Source: Saprospiraceae bacterium (GTDB taxonomy: Bacteria; Bacteroidota; Bacteroidia; Chitinophagales; Saprospiraceae). Taken from it: a stretch of DNA of 64,000 nt. A model generated the notes under the pieces. It worked only from the letters and a program-made list of their open reading frames with translations, was not told the DNA's origin and ran no database searches. The DNA lies in NCBI GenBank assembly GCA_029212405.1, contig JARGNR010000004.1:16993-80992 (forward strand), given 5' to 3'. Below, piece after piece: positions 41,650 through 53,670 of the stretch. The first letter of the stretch is position 1, and every line of letters starts with the position of its first letter. Made by a program: the position numbers and the translations under genes.

Positions 41650-42594
41650 TTGAAAAGAATATTAATTACGGGAGCAGCAGGATTTTTGGGTTCTCACTTG
41701 AGTGATCGATTTATAAAAGAGGGATATGATGTGATCGGTATGGATAATCTCATTACGGGAGACCTCGGGAATATTGAACACCTTTTTCCATTAGAGCATT
41801 TCACGTTTTATCATCATGATGTAAGTACATTTGTACATGTGCCTGGAAAGTTGGATTACATTTTGCATTTTGCATCTCCTGCAAGTCCAATAGATTACCT
41901 AAAGATGCCCATACAAACATTAAAAGTCGGGTCTTTGGGTACGCACAATTTATTGGGCTTGGCTCGTGTTAAAAATGCAAGATTATTAATAGCCAGTACG
42001 AGTGAAGTATATGGGGATCCTTTGGTCAATCCTCAACCGGAAGAATACTGGGGAAATGTAAACCCCATTGGTCCTAGAGGAGTATATGATGAGGCCAAAC
42101 GTTTCCAGGAAGCCATCACAATGGCGTATCACAATTACCATGGTCTGGAAACTAGGATCGTAAGAATATTCAACACCTATGGACCTCGAATGCGGGTCAA
42201 TGATGGGAGGGCACTTCCTGCTTTCTTTTCTCAAGCGATAGAAAATAAAGACATCACGGTCTTCGGAGATGGCAAACAGACGAGAGCATTTTGTTATGTA
42301 GATGATTTGGTGGAAGGAATCTATAGATTACTATTAAGTGATTATCATCTGCCAGTCAACATAGGAAATCCTGATGAGATATCGATTTTGCAAGCCGCTA
42401 ATGAAGTGGTGGAGTTGGTGAATGGTTCAACTTCTAAGATCGTGTTTAAAGGACTGCCCAAAGACGATCCAAAAGTCAGAAGACCTGATATTACCAAGGC
42501 GAAAGAAATTTTGGGATGGACACCGAAGGTTGATCGAATGGAAGGACTTGCGAAGACATATGAGTATTTTAAAAAGAAATTGGATAAGTCGTAA
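41650..42594 (+). CDS. SDR-family UDP-glucuronate decarboxylase
   Basis: [19 protein letters not shown]...[16 protein letters not shown]...[16 protein letters not shown]. Confidence 0.88.
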   Translation: MKRILITGAAGFLGSHLSDRFIKEGYDVIGMDNLITGDLGNIEHLFPLEHFTFYHHDVSTFVHVPGKLDYILHFASPASPIDYLKMPIQTLKVGSLGTHNLLGLARVKNARLLIASTSEVYGDPLVNPQPEEYWGNVNPIGPRGVYDEAKRFQEAITMAYHNYHGLETRIVRIFNTYGPRMRVNDGRALPAFFSQAIENKDITVFGDGKQTRAFCYVDDLVEGIYRLLLSDYHLPVNIGNPDEISILQAANEVVELVNGSTSKIVFKGLPKDDPKVRRPDITKAKEILGWTPKVDRMEGLAKTYEYFKKKLDKS

Positions 42595-42603
42595 AACGCT
42601 CTT

Positions 42604-43416
42604 TTGAATACACAGATTGATCTTCCCTATACCCCCATTATTACACACGACGTAGATCGATATTACAAATGGAAAAACACCAAATCAATCGCAGGTGAAA
42701 TTGGTAGAATTTTTAGAAACCAATCGACCTGGTCTTACAGTGAAGCATGGAACAGTTTTAAAAACCGTAAACGAGTCGATCCTTTTTCGAACCTATCAAT
42801 GGTCGCTGAAATGGATAAACGAATGGGATTGAAATCTGTATTTTACATTATGACAACCGAAGAAATACACCCTCAAAATATCAATGACTACAATCTACAA
42901 CATTCAACTATTCAAGCTGAGCTTAAAGAATTGATTTCAATCGGGGCAGAAATTGGTCTTCATCCTGGCATCTATACGTACAATGATGAGAAACGAATGC
43001 TTAATCAAAAAGCAAGTTTGGAAGAGGCAATCCAACAGGAAGTTGTGAGAAGCAGACAGCATTATTTGAAATATGAATATCCCGAAACTTTCAAAATTTT
43101 GGAATCCGTCGGGATTCAAAATGACAGTAGTATACTGGTTGATTTAACATTAGAAGAGGATAGAGAAAAAAGATCAACCTATATCATGCTGGATGAAGAG
43201 GGCAATACGATGAATATTAGCCAGACTCCATTGGTTTTTATGGATACACACCATATTCAATTAAAAGATGATAGGATACTCGAGTTACTAGAAGAGCGCA
43301 TTGCACCTGCAAAAAAAGATGGAGGGGAGATTATGATTCTTTGGCATAATAATAACATCAGTAATAATCGAGAAATTGGATTGTACAAAGAGGCGTTGGA
43401 AGTGATCAAAAAGTAG
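42604..43416 (+). CDS. polysaccharide-deacetylase-like protein
   Basis: [15 protein letters not shown]...[15 protein letters not shown]. Confidence 0.6.
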   Translation: MNTQIDLPYTPIITHDVDRYYKWKNTKSIAGEIGRIFRNQSTWSYSEAWNSFKNRKRVDPFSNLSMVAEMDKRMGLKSVFYIMTTEEIHPQNINDYNLQHSTIQAELKELISIGAEIGLHPGIYTYNDEKRMLNQKASLEEAIQQEVVRSRQHYLKYEYPETFKILESVGIQNDSSILVDLTLEEDREKRSTYIMLDEEGNTMNISQTPLVFMDTHHIQLKDDRILELLEERIAPAKKDGGEIMILWHNNNISNNREIGLYKEALEVIKK

Positions 43417-43427
43417 AAAAAAGAAAA

Positions 43428-44294
43428 ATGAAAGGAATAATATTAGCGGGAGGATCAGGGACAAGATTGTATCCCATAACAAAGGCCATAAGCAAGCAAT
43501 TGATGCCAATTTATGATAAGCCTATGATTTACTATCCTCTGTCTGTGCTTATGCTCGCAGGAATAAATGAAATACTCATTATAACTACGCCAGAAGATCA
43601 AGCAAGTTTTATAAGGTTACTTGGTGATGGGAGTGATTTGGGATGCAGATTTGAATATGTTGTTCAAGAAGTGCCGAATGGTTTGGCACAGGCTTTTGTA
43701 TTAGGCGCTGATTTTATCGATGGCGACAAGAGTGCATTGATTTTGGGCGACAATATTTTTTATGGTTCAGGTCTTTCAGGCTTAGTACAAGAAAGCAAAA
43801 ATATTGAAGAAGAAGCACGAGTTTTTGCTTATCCAGTAAAAGATCCAGAACGATATGGAGTAGTAGAATTTGATAAGGATGGGAAAGTCATATCATTGGA
43901 AGAAAAGCCACAAAATCCTAAATCTAAATTTGCCGTGCCAGGATTGTATTTTTACGACGAGCGAGTATGTGAATTGGCTGCCAAATTGGAACCTTCTGCA
44001 CGAGGGGAATATGAAATTACCGATTTGAATAGAAAGTACTTAGAAATGGGGCAATTGTCAGTGGGTATTATGCAGCGAGGCACTGCTTGGTTAGATACAG
44101 GTACTTTTGATTCGTTGGCGAATGCCTCAGAATTTGTTCGCGTGATTGAAAAAAGACAAGACTATAAAATAGGTTGCATTGAAGAAGTAGCCTATCGGAT
44201 GGGATATATAGACAAAGAACAATTAAAAAAGATTGCAAAGCCATTGGAAAAAAGTGGATATGGGAAGTATTTATTAGGATTGCTGTCGGATTAA
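43428..44294 (+). CDS. rfbA: glucose-1-phosphate thymidylyltransferase
   Basis: [39 protein letters not shown]. Confidence 0.97.
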   Translation: MKGIILAGGSGTRLYPITKAISKQLMPIYDKPMIYYPLSVLMLAGINEILIITTPEDQASFIRLLGDGSDLGCRFEYVVQEVPNGLAQAFVLGADFIDGDKSALILGDNIFYGSGLSGLVQESKNIEEEARVFAYPVKDPERYGVVEFDKDGKVISLEEKPQNPKSKFAVPGLYFYDERVCELAAKLEPSARGEYEITDLNRKYLEMGQLSVGIMQRGTAWLDTGTFDSLANASEFVRVIEKRQDYKIGCIEEVAYRMGYIDKEQLKKIAKPLEKSGYGKYLLGLLSD

Positions 44295-44365
44295 AATTTT
44301 GTCATGCAATTATAAATGGATATTTGCAAATTTGAAAAATTAAATAAAAAAGAAAGAAAATAGAA

Positions 44366-45652
44366 ATGCATAAAATTGGAATTATAGGATTGGGTTATGT
44401 TGGTTTGCCTTTGGCGGTAGAATTCGGAAAGAAATACATGACCGTAGGTTTTGATATAAATCAGACTAGAGTGGATGAACTCAATAGTGGAAAGGATTCT
44501 ACGTTGGAGGTAGAAGATGAGGAATTAAATGAAGTGTTAGCTTCAACACAGGATTTTGACAATGATGGATTATTTATAACGACAAATGCAGATCATTTAA
44601 AGCATTGTAACTTTTATATAATCACGGTTCCTACACCAACGGATAAAAATAATAGACCTGTTTTGACACCGCTAAAAAAAGCGAGTGAAACGGTCGGGAA
44701 AGTTTTGTCAAATGGGGACTATGTAGTCTATGAATCCACGGTTTATCCTGGAGCCACGGAAGAGGAATGTATCCCAGTCTTAGAAGAATTTTCTGGCTTA
44801 AAGTTCAACGATGACTTTTATGTTGGGTATAGTCCAGAAAGAATTAATCCAGGTGATAAAAAACATACAGTTACAAAGATTTTAAAAGTAACATCTGGTT
44901 CTACTCCAGCAGCTGCAAAAGTGATTGATGATGTTTATAAATCTGTAATTACGGCGGGTACTTATGTCGCTGCATCTCTTAAAGTGGCAGAAGCTGCAAA
45001 AGTGATTGAAAATAGTCAAAGAGATATAAACATTGCCTTTGTGAACGAACTTTCAAAAATATTTAATCTTATGGATATTGACACACTGGAAGTTTTGGAA
45101 GCGGCTGGAACAAAATGGAATTTTCTTCCATTTCGACCAGGGTTAGTAGGAGGCCATTGTATAGGTGTGGACCCTTATTACCTTGCTCAAAAAGCACAAG
45201 AAGTAGGATATCATCCAGAGATTATTCTTGCAGGTCGACGACTGAATGATACCATGGGGCAATATGTGGCAAGTGAGATCATAAAATTGATGATCCAAAA
45301 GGATATAAAAATTAGAGGTTCAAGGATATTGATGCTTGGAATTACATTCAAAGAAAATTGTCCTGACATTAGAAATACAAAGGCCATTGATGTTTACAAT
45401 GAATTGAAAGGATATAGTACTGAAGTGGACTTATTTGATCCATGGGCTAAAAAAGATGAAGTATTGCGGGAGTACAATATTGAGATTTCAGTGGATAGCT
45501 CAAGCTTAAAAGTTGGATATGATGCCATTGTGTTGACAGTAGCACACAAAGAGTTTTTAACAATGGATATTAAATCGTTATTACAACCAAACGGTATTTT
45601 ATATGATGTAAAAAGCATTCTCCCTAAAGAAAGTGTAACAGGAAGGTTGTGA
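44366..45652 (+). CDS. nucleotide-sugar dehydrogenase (WbpA/TviB-like)
   Basis: [21 protein letters not shown]...[21 protein letters not shown]. Confidence 0.92.
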   Translation: MHKIGIIGLGYVGLPLAVEFGKKYMTVGFDINQTRVDELNSGKDSTLEVEDEELNEVLASTQDFDNDGLFITTNADHLKHCNFYIITVPTPTDKNNRPVLTPLKKASETVGKVLSNGDYVVYESTVYPGATEEECIPVLEEFSGLKFNDDFYVGYSPERINPGDKKHTVTKILKVTSGSTPAAAKVIDDVYKSVITAGTYVAASLKVAEAAKVIENSQRDINIAFVNELSKIFNLMDIDTLEVLEAAGTKWNFLPFRPGLVGGHCIGVDPYYLAQKAQEVGYHPEIILAGRRLNDTMGQYVASEIIKLMIQKDIKIRGSRILMLGITFKENCPDIRNTKAIDVYNELKGYSTEVDLFDPWAKKDEVLREYNIEISVDSSSLKVGYDAIVLTVAHKEFLTMDIKSLLQPNGILYDVKSILPKESVTGRL

Positions 45653-45693
45653 GCATTACAAACACTATAAGAAAATAATAAAACAGATAATAA

Positions 45694-46668
45694 TTGGATA
45701 GCAATAAAGTAAATGTATTAATCACTGGAGGTGCTGGATTTATAGGAAGTAATCTGGTCAAAGCATTATTAAACGACGAACGAGTTGAAAAAGTTAGAGT
45801 GTTAGATAATCTATCCAATGGGTTTAAGCATAATATTGAGGAGTTTTTGAAATTGTCAAATTTCGAATTTATTGAAGGTGATATAAGAGACTATGAGACA
45901 TGTAAGAAAGCATGTAAGGATATGGATTTGGTGTCTCATCAAGCTGCATTAGGTTCTGTTCCAAGATCAATCAAAGATCCAAGAACGACAGACAGTGTTA
46001 ATATTGGTGGCACATTAAATATCTTTCAAGCGATAAGAGAGTGCAAAGTGAAAAGAATTGTATTCGCTGCATCTTCTTCCACTTATGGGGACAGTAAAGG
46101 ACTTCCAAAAGTGGAACACGTTATTGGAAAACCCTTGAGTCCGTATGCGATTACCAAATATGTAAATGAGTTGTATGCAGATGTATTTGCAAGAACCTAC
46201 AATGATTTTGAGTATGTAGGGCTACGATATTTCAATGTGTTTGGACCAAAACAAGATCCCAATGGAGCATATGCGGCGGTAATACCTTTATTTATGAAAG
46301 CTGCGGTCGAAAATACTTCTCCAACGATCAATGGAGATGGAGAATTTAGCCGAGATTTCACATTTGTTGACAATGCAGTGCAAGCAAATATCAGAGCATT
46401 ATTTATCTCCAATGAAAAGGATGAGGTGGTAAACGAAGTGTACAATGTAGCTTGTGGAGAAAGAACAACACTTAACCAATTATGGTCTTATATTCAGTCA
46501 GCATCTGGTAATTCTATACCTGCGATACATGGCCCCAATAGGGTAGGGGATATACCACATAGCCTTGCAAGTATAGATAAGGCCAAATCAAAACTTTTAT
46601 ATGATCCTGAAATTCAAGTTAAAGAAGGATTAAGAATTACATACCAATGGTTTGTTAAAAATCATTAA
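45694..46668 (+). CDS. NAD-dependent epimerase (WbpP/TviC-like)
   Basis: VLITGGAGFIGSNLVKALL...HQAALGSVPRSIKDPRTT...RYFNVFGPKQDPNGAYAAVIP. Confidence 0.88.
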   Translation: MDSNKVNVLITGGAGFIGSNLVKALLNDERVEKVRVLDNLSNGFKHNIEEFLKLSNFEFIEGDIRDYETCKKACKDMDLVSHQAALGSVPRSIKDPRTTDSVNIGGTLNIFQAIRECKVKRIVFAASSSTYGDSKGLPKVEHVIGKPLSPYAITKYVNELYADVFARTYNDFEYVGLRYFNVFGPKQDPNGAYAAVIPLFMKAAVENTSPTINGDGEFSRDFTFVDNAVQANIRALFISNEKDEVVNEVYNVACGERTTLNQLWSYIQSASGNSIPAIHGPNRVGDIPHSLASIDKAKSKLLYDPEIQVKEGLRITYQWFVKNH

Positions 46669-46793
46669 TCTAACTTGTAATAATTGGATAACCCTTGTAA
46701 ATTTAAGAGATTTGGTGCTTGGAAAAAGAATTGGATGTACATTATAACGGTCCGTTTTTTGTACATACTTATTATTAAATTACATTTAAGCTA

Positions 46794-49496
46794 ATGAAAA
46801 TCAGATATATATTTATCATTTTTTGTTTCATGTGTTCATTTTCATCCAGTGATGCACAAATCATTGATGAAGATGAAATCAGGAATGAATTGATAAAAAG
46901 AGGAGTAGATAACGAAGAAGTAAAGAGGAGATTGATTGCTAAAGGATTTGATCCAGATAACATTGACCCTACTGATAGTGCTAAGATTTTGGAGTTGCAA
47001 AATGCAGCTGAGGAAATTATAAAAGAAATTGAAGCAGAGACTAAATCAGTGGAAACAAATAATGCAGGTACCGTACTGGAGGCACCTTCAAATTTTGAAG
47101 TGCCCAAAGATATATTAACTTCTGATGTAAACAATGAAGCACCTAAAGAAACAAAAGAAGAGTCAGTTGAGAACGATAAAGCTTCTATTTACGGTCAACA
47201 ATTGTATAGAGAAAAGTCAATTCGATTCTATCAAAAGAGTGAATATATTAATACACCGTCTGATTATGTTTTAGGACCTGGGGATATTGTTTCTGTATCT
47301 ATTTGGGGACAAAACGAAGCCAATCTTACACAACAGATTAGTGACGGGGGATATGTGAAATTTTCAAAAATTCCTAGAATTACTTTAAGTGGACTTAAAC
47401 TCAGAGATGCAAAGCAATTAATGCAATCAAGAATGAGCAGGTTTTATACGTTTAATGAGGAAGATTTTGAGTTAAAAGTTACAGCAACAAGAAACATAAA
47501 TATATTTATCACGGGAGAGGTCGGAAATGTGGGATCATATAATATTTCAGCGGTGAATACAGCTGTGAATGCACTAGCAGCAGCAGGAGGACCGACAGAC
47601 ATTGGAAGTGTGAGGAATATAAAAATTGTAAGCCCTGAAAATGGAAATAAGTCATTGGATATTTATAAGTTTTTAAAAGATCCACAAGTCAGTAATGATT
47701 TCTTTCTAAGTGAAGGAGATTATATAGTGGTGCCAGTAATTTCCAAAGTTGTTGAAATTAAAGGAGCAATAAACAGGCCATACAAATATGAACTATTGCC
47801 CAAAGAGACCTTAAAGGATTTGATTGATTTTGCAGGAGGATTAAAAGTAAATGCCCTTAAAAAGAATATTAAGATCACCCGATATGATGAGGATAGGAGA
47901 GTGATTATCAACTTAGATCTAAATAGTTTGAATTCAATGAACCCATTTGATTTAGAAAATGGAGATGTTGTTGAAATTTCCGAGATTAGGAATGACCTTC
48001 GCAATGCTGTTACTCTTCTTGGAGCAGTTGAAAATAGCGGAGAATTTGCAGTAACGAATGGAATGAGGATTTCTGATCTAATGAACAAAGCGATCCTCGC
48101 AGATAATGCAATTCTTGATATTGCTTATTTAAGTAGGTTGAATGATAATGGCAAGACGGTGAATTGGCAGATCATCAATATCGAAGAAGCAATGCGTAGC
48201 CCTTCATCAGCTAGTAATTTAGAGTTAAGACACAGAGACAAAATAACAGTTAGGAAAACCTCAGACTTTTTCAGTTCAAATAGTTTTGAAATATTGGGTG
48301 CAGTTAATTCATCAGGGGTAATTCAATTGGATCAATCGGATGAATTAAAAGTTAGTGATGCCATCTTTTTAGCGAATGGTCTGACTCCTAATGCGACGGA
48401 TTTTGGTTATATCATAAGAAATCTACCTGGCAGCTTTACATCCGAATATATTCCTTTAAGTATTTCTAGCATTATGGCAAATCCAGCGTCTGCCGAAAAT
48501 ATCAATTTGAGACCGGGAGATGTACTTCAAGTTTATGATAAAGGACAATATTTAGATGAGACTTTCATAAGTGTTCAAGGATCAGTTCGAGAACCTAATA
48601 GATTTAAATACGATGAAAGCCTGACCTTGAAGGACGTATTATTATTAAGTAAAGGATTGACAATAGATGCGGCCAATAATAAAATCGACATTTATCGGTT
48701 AGAGTTTAAAAATAATAACAAAACTAGAACATTGGTTACTAATGTTTCTGTAGACGAAAACTACAATACCCTATCTGGGGGAACAGTAGCCTTACAACCA
48801 TTTGATCAAATCATAGTCCGAAAAGCTCCTGAATTTGAAAAACAAAGAGAAGTTTTTGTGACAGGAGAAGTCAAATATCCAGGTAAATATTATTTAATGA
48901 ATGATAATTATACCATTGTAGATTTGATTAAAGATGCAGGAGGACTTACCGGCGAAGCATTTCCTGGAGGAATGAATTTGAAAAGGAGTGAAAATGATGT
49001 AGGGTATATTATTGTGGATTTGGATGAAGCGATGAATAATCCAGGTTCTACTAAAAATATAATCTTACAATTAGGGGATTCTCTTTATATTCCTAAGATG
49101 AATAATCTGGTTAGTATAGAAGGGGCAGTCAATAAAGCTGAAGCGTTTAACGGGGATATATCATCAGCGAATAAAATTAATTTCGTTTACGATGAAACTA
49201 AAGGAGCTAAGTATTATATCGAGAAATCTGGAGGATTTAGGTCCAATGCGGATAAATCATCTGTCTCGGTAAAATACCCCAATGGTGAAATGCATAAAAC
49301 AAAAAAATTCCTATTTTTTAAGAGATATCCAAAAGTAGTTCCAGGATCGACGATAACAGTAGGATTTGAAAAAGTCGAAGTGAAAGATCCAAATAACCAA
49401 GATGAAGATATCGATTGGGGTCGAATACTATCAAATTCGATTGCTCAAGCAACTGCAATTCTATCATTAATTTTATTGATTCAAAATGTAGATTAA
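46794..49496 (+). CDS. Wza-like polysaccharide export protein with repeated SLBB domains
   Basis: SDYVLGPGDIVSVSIWGQNE plus multiple SLBB-like repeats (VFVTGEVKYPGKYYL...). Confidence 0.9.
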   Translation: MKIRYIFIIFCFMCSFSSSDAQIIDEDEIRNELIKRGVDNEEVKRRLIAKGFDPDNIDPTDSAKILELQNAAEEIIKEIEAETKSVETNNAGTVLEAPSNFEVPKDILTSDVNNEAPKETKEESVENDKASIYGQQLYREKSIRFYQKSEYINTPSDYVLGPGDIVSVSIWGQNEANLTQQISDGGYVKFSKIPRITLSGLKLRDAKQLMQSRMSRFYTFNEEDFELKVTATRNINIFITGEVGNVGSYNISAVNTAVNALAAAGGPTDIGSVRNIKIVSPENGNKSLDIYKFLKDPQVSNDFFLSEGDYIVVPVISKVVEIKGAINRPYKYELLPKETLKDLIDFAGGLKVNALKKNIKITRYDEDRRVIINLDLNSLNSMNPFDLENGDVVEISEIRNDLRNAVTLLGAVENSGEFAVTNGMRISDLMNKAILADNAILDIAYLSRLNDNGKTVNWQIINIEEAMRSPSSASNLELRHRDKITVRKTSDFFSSNSFEILGAVNSSGVIQLDQSDELKVSDAIFLANGLTPNATDFGYIIRNLPGSFTSEYIPLSISSIMANPASAENINLRPGDVLQVYDKGQYLDETFISVQGSVREPNRFKYDESLTLKDVLLLSKGLTIDAANNKIDIYRLEFKNNNKTRTLVTNVSVDENYNTLSGGTVALQPFDQIIVRKAPEFEKQREVFVTGEVKYPGKYYLMNDNYTIVDLIKDAGGLTGEAFPGGMNLKRSENDVGYIIVDLDEAMNNPGSTKNIILQLGDSLYIPKMNNLVSIEGAVNKAEAFNGDISSANKINFVYDETKGAKYYIEKSGGFRSNADKSSVSVKYPNGEMHKTKKFLFFKRYPKVVPGSTITVGFEKVEVKDPNNQDEDIDWGRILSNSIAQATAILSLILLIQNVD

Positions 49497-49536
49497 ACAC
49501 ATTTATGTGTAGAGTACGATTGAAAATAAATATGTA

Positions 49537-50580
49537 TTGAAAGTAGTTGCAATAATAGGCGCAAGGCCACAATTTATCAAACATTACCCTTTTGAGAGGG
49601 AGGCGATAAAGTCATTGGACTTAGTGACCATTCATACAGGCCAGCATTATGATGAAAATATGAGTAAGGTCTTTTTTGACCAACTTGGAATGCAAAAACC
49701 TGATTATTTGTTATCTCTTGGAGGAGGAAGTCATGGGATGCAGACGGGCAAGATGATGATAGAGATTGAACAGATTGTTCAAAAGGAAAAACCTGATGCA
49801 GTAGTTGTGTATGGAGACACAAACTCTACTCTTGCTGGTGCATTAGTTGCAGGAAAACTGCACATTCCTATAGTTCATATTGAAGCAGGTTTGAGATCTC
49901 ACAATAAAGAAATGCCCGAGGAAATAAATAGAGTATTGACCGATCATATTTCAGATTTGTTATTGGTTCCCAGCCAAAAATCTGTGGATAATTTGAATCA
50001 AGAAGGCATCACCAAAGGAGTCCATGTAGTGGGGGATATAATGAAGGATTTGATTGTAGAATTTCAGCAAAAGGGCATAGCTGAGAACAAGTCTTTGGAT
50101 GAAGGCTACTTTTATGTGACCCTTCATCGTCCTTACAATGTGGATTCAAAAGAAAGGCTTAAAGAGATTTTGACTGCGTTGGCTGGTTTGAAGGAGAATT
50201 CCATTTTTACAGCTCATCCGAGAACAAGAAAGAGAATTGAAGATTTTGGTTTGTCTGATTTAATTAAAGGGTCAAAAATAAAGGTAATTGATCCTCAGCC
50301 TTATTTCGAAAATTTATCTTATTTATTCCATTCAAATGGCTTAATAACAGACAGTGGGGGAATGCAAAAGGAGGCCTATTGGATGGAAAAACCCTGTTGT
50401 ACGATCAGAAGTGAAACAGAGTGGGTAGAAACACAAGATCATTCTGCAAATGTATTGATATTCAAAAACTTAGACTATCTAAAGCAATTTCCTTCAGAAG
50501 AAATCATTTATGATAAGAACTTGTATGGAGATGGATTTGCAGCAAAAAGAATAGTGAATTTATTAAAATCATTGGGTTGA
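49537..50580 (+). CDS. UDP-N-acetylglucosamine 2-epimerase family (WecB/WbpI-like)
   Basis: IIGARPQFIKHYP...HTGQHYDENMSKVFFDQLG...VYGDTNSTLAGALVAGKLHIPIVHIEAGLRS. Confidence 0.93.
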   Translation: MKVVAIIGARPQFIKHYPFEREAIKSLDLVTIHTGQHYDENMSKVFFDQLGMQKPDYLLSLGGGSHGMQTGKMMIEIEQIVQKEKPDAVVVYGDTNSTLAGALVAGKLHIPIVHIEAGLRSHNKEMPEEINRVLTDHISDLLLVPSQKSVDNLNQEGITKGVHVVGDIMKDLIVEFQQKGIAENKSLDEGYFYVTLHRPYNVDSKERLKEILTALAGLKENSIFTAHPRTRKRIEDFGLSDLIKGSKIKVIDPQPYFENLSYLFHSNGLITDSGGMQKEAYWMEKPCCTIRSETEWVETQDHSANVLIFKNLDYLKQFPSEEIIYDKNLYGDGFAAKRIVNLLKSLG

Positions 50581-51117
50581 ATGATTTTTCATTTTAAGTA
50601 TCCAAGAAAGGCACTTCGTAAATTATTATTCTTATTGAATAAACCTATTTTGGCTCGAGTGCCACCTTCCATATTGTTTACAAATTGGATTTTTCAACGA
50701 TTATTAGGTATCAATCGAAGTGTGCCTATTTCTGTACATTATACATCTAGGATCAAAGGGTATAAGAATATGCAATTGGGTGATTCTGTAAAATACAGTT
50801 TTGCAGTGTCTGCATCTGCTAACATCGTAGTATCTGACGGCACTAAATTAGAGGTGGGAGAGAATACAATTTTTGCTCAAAATGTATGTATAAGAACTAG
50901 TAATCATGATTTAATTGATAGAACAAAATACCATAAAAAATCAGTGAAAATTGGCAGGAATGTTTGGTTGGCTCATGGTGTTGTGGTCTTACCAGGTGTA
51001 TCAATTGGAGACAATTCTACGATTGGTGCAAATAGTGTAGTAAGTCGAGATATTCCACCAAATGTAGTAGCGGTCGGAATTCCAGCAAAACCGATCAAAA
51101 CGATTACAGTTAAATAA
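50581..51117 (+). CDS. hexapeptide-repeat acyltransferase
   Basis: IGRNVWLAHGVVVLPGVSIGDNSTIGANSVVSRDIPPNVVAVGIPAKPI. Confidence 0.9.
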   Translation: MIFHFKYPRKALRKLLFLLNKPILARVPPSILFTNWIFQRLLGINRSVPISVHYTSRIKGYKNMQLGDSVKYSFAVSASANIVVSDGTKLEVGENTIFAQNVCIRTSNHDLIDRTKYHKKSVKIGRNVWLAHGVVVLPGVSIGDNSTIGANSVVSRDIPPNVVAVGIPAKPIKTITVK

Positions 51118-51128
51118 ATAGTAATGTT

Positions 51129-52193
51129 ATGAAAAGAGAAATCTCATTAAGAGACTTTATACTATTGATGAAAGAGTATTTTTTCTATCTCTTGAAAAAA
51201 TGGTGGCTTATCGGACTGATTAGTGGGCCAATAACACTTTATTTTGCATACAATGCCTATGTTGCTCCAGGAATGTATTCGGCAAACACTAAATTTATTA
51301 TTGAAGAAGGGAATGGGAATGTAAATGTAATTGGCGGAATATTGGGAGGTTTTGGTATAGGAAAAGGAGGTGGAGTGAGCAACCATGTGAAAGTATCAGA
51401 AGTAGCTTTATCGAATCTTATGGCGGAGAAGATACTGATGTCTGAGAGTCAATGTGGAAAAAAAATATTGGCCAATGAAATTATTGAGTTTTATGAATTA
51501 GACAAAAAATGGGCTGAAAGTGATGAGAAATATGCAAATGTACGGTTTGCGAATTCAAATTCTGCGGATTATACAGAATTGGAGAGAAAAGTATTTAGGA
51601 AAATCACAAAGGTCTTAATTGGGACGGACATAGATAGGACTGAAGCTTTAATGAAGTTTACGCGAAACGATAAATCAGGTGTTTTCAAGATAAAAGTCAG
51701 TACTGAAAAAGAGTGTATTACGCAGAGTATAATTGATTCCGCCTATGACAATTTAAAACAAATATTTGAAGAAGAAATTCTTGAAGTAAAAGTAAAAATG
51801 GTAGAGATATTGACCAATAAAAGAGACTCTTTGCTAACACTCATTGATCAAAAAAGCCTTAACTATGCTCGGTTTAGGGATAGAAATCGAGGTTCGATTT
51901 ATGATGAAGCGGATTATGCAGGTAAAAAACTACTTTTAGAGATTCAGGGACTTACGACGGCTTATGTAGAATCAATAAAAAACTTGGAATTGGCAGATGT
52001 TAATTATCGAAATTCAAAGCCATTTTTTATGATTTTGGATAAGACCTTCCCACCATTGGGTAGATATCGTCCCAATTTAATTACAAAAACAATATTAGGA
52101 GCGATTACTGGGCTTTTTTTAGCCATCATTGTTTTGGTGGGGTACAAATTGCTTGGTGACATTATGAATGAGGATACCCAGGTAGATGTCTAG
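51129..52193 (+). CDS. Wzz-type chain-length determinant protein
   Basis: Two terminal TM segments, coiled periplasmic region, KPFFMILDKTFPPLGRYRPNLI. Confidence 0.8.
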   Translation: MKREISLRDFILLMKEYFFYLLKKWWLIGLISGPITLYFAYNAYVAPGMYSANTKFIIEEGNGNVNVIGGILGGFGIGKGGGVSNHVKVSEVALSNLMAEKILMSESQCGKKILANEIIEFYELDKKWAESDEKYANVRFANSNSADYTELERKVFRKITKVLIGTDIDRTEALMKFTRNDKSGVFKIKVSTEKECITQSIIDSAYDNLKQIFEEEILEVKVKMVEILTNKRDSLLTLIDQKSLNYARFRDRNRGSIYDEADYAGKKLLLEIQGLTTAYVESIKNLELADVNYRNSKPFFMILDKTFPPLGRYRPNLITKTILGAITGLFLAIIVLVGYKLLGDIMNEDTQVDV

Positions 52194-53670
52194 ATCAGTA
52201 AAAGTCTTGGCATTGGTTTTTGGCAACAGTGTCAATATTTTACTTGGATTTCTGCTTGTTCCTTACCTTTCCAGAGCTTTATCCCTAACGGATTATGGTT
52301 CGTATGGACAAACTCTTATGGTAGTTGGTTTTTTAGTCACAATGCTAGGGTTTGGACTGGACAAAGTATTGTATGCGGACTTAGCAGATGAAAAGATTTC
52401 TAGCGGAAATGCGATAAAGTCCAACGCGATGATTTCCTTTTGTTTTGGTTTGTTTGGAACATTTCTAGTTTTACTTTCTGCCGAATTTATTGCTAACTAT
52501 CTGGATAATGCTTTATTAACTAACCTCATTTTGGTTTATGGGTTTAGTATTCCATTTCAATTGCTTTTTAAATCGTTTACAGCTACTCTGATTTATCATG
52601 GCTTGGTGAAGGAAACTGTACGGATCAATATAATTACAAATATGATGAGGCTGGCTTTCATTTTTATTTTTGTCCAGGTTTATTATTCCATGTTTGCAAT
52701 TTTTTCAGCATTGGTTTTGATACCATTTATCCAAACAATTTGGGGCTACTTTACAATCCCATCTAATCTAAAAAAGGAAGGGCGCATATCCAAAAGCTTA
52801 ATGTTTGATCAAGTAGCCATAGGTATTCCTTTAGGATTAACAGTTATTATTGGTACCATCTTCAAGGTTACAGATGGGTTCATGGTGAGTAAATTATTAG
52901 GGGTTGATAGCTATGCTCTTTTTAGAAACGGGGCCATCCAAATTCCAATTATTGCAAGTTTATACGCTTCTGTTAATACCATAATATTACCAGATGTCAG
53001 TAAAATGTTTGGGAAAGGAAAAAAGCAAGAAATTGCAGCTTTAAAAACTAAAGCATTGATCAATACTGCTGCGATTATTTATCCTGTTATTTTGTTTTTT
53101 ATACTCTTTTCAGAAGAATTGATTCCGTTATACTTATCAGAGAAATATGCCTCTTCCTATCTCGTTTTCTCAATTTTTAATTGTGTTTTATTTTTGCGTG
53201 TAACTGCGTATACAGACATTTATATTGCATCAAAAAATAATAGACTGCTTCCCAAAAAATTCCTAGTTTCTTCTATTTTAAATTTAGTTTTCAACTATCT
53301 ATTCATTCAACAATGGGGAATGGAGGGAGCAGCATTGGCTACGTTTATTTCATATTTGATATTGGTGAGTTTACTTTTAAACGATGGGGTAAAAATACTG
53401 GATACTACGATCTATGAGCTAGTTCCTTTTAAACGATTAGGCATATTGATATTTGGATCACTTTCATTGGTGCTCTGTGGTAAATTTCTCTTTTATACTT
53501 TTGATAATCTGTGGATGATTCCGCCAATTGGGTTGGTTTATTTTCTATTGATTTATTATTTGATATTAAAGCACGATTATCTTGAGAAATCGATCGTAAG
53601 GAATTTGCTTTCCAAATCCAAGGTGACAAGACCCTTTTTAACAATTTTCAATAGAATTTACGCCACTTGA
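52186..53670 (+). CDS. polysaccharide flippase (Wzx-like)
   Basis: Multi-TM; VFGNSVNILLGFLLVPYLSRALSLTDYGSYGQ. Confidence 0.88.
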   Translation: MSRSVKVLALVFGNSVNILLGFLLVPYLSRALSLTDYGSYGQTLMVVGFLVTMLGFGLDKVLYADLADEKISSGNAIKSNAMISFCFGLFGTFLVLLSAEFIANYLDNALLTNLILVYGFSIPFQLLFKSFTATLIYHGLVKETVRINIITNMMRLAFIFIFVQVYYSMFAIFSALVLIPFIQTIWGYFTIPSNLKKEGRISKSLMFDQVAIGIPLGLTVIIGTIFKVTDGFMVSKLLGVDSYALFRNGAIQIPIIASLYASVNTIILPDVSKMFGKGKKQEIAALKTKALINTAAIIYPVILFFILFSEELIPLYLSEKYASSYLVFSIFNCVLFLRVTAYTDIYIASKNNRLLPKKFLVSSILNLVFNYLFIQQWGMEGAALATFISYLILVSLLLNDGVKILDTTIYELVPFKRLGILIFGSLSLVLCGKFLFYTFDNLWMIPPIGLVYFLLIYYLILKHDYLEKSIVRNLLSKSKVTRPFLTIFNRIYAT

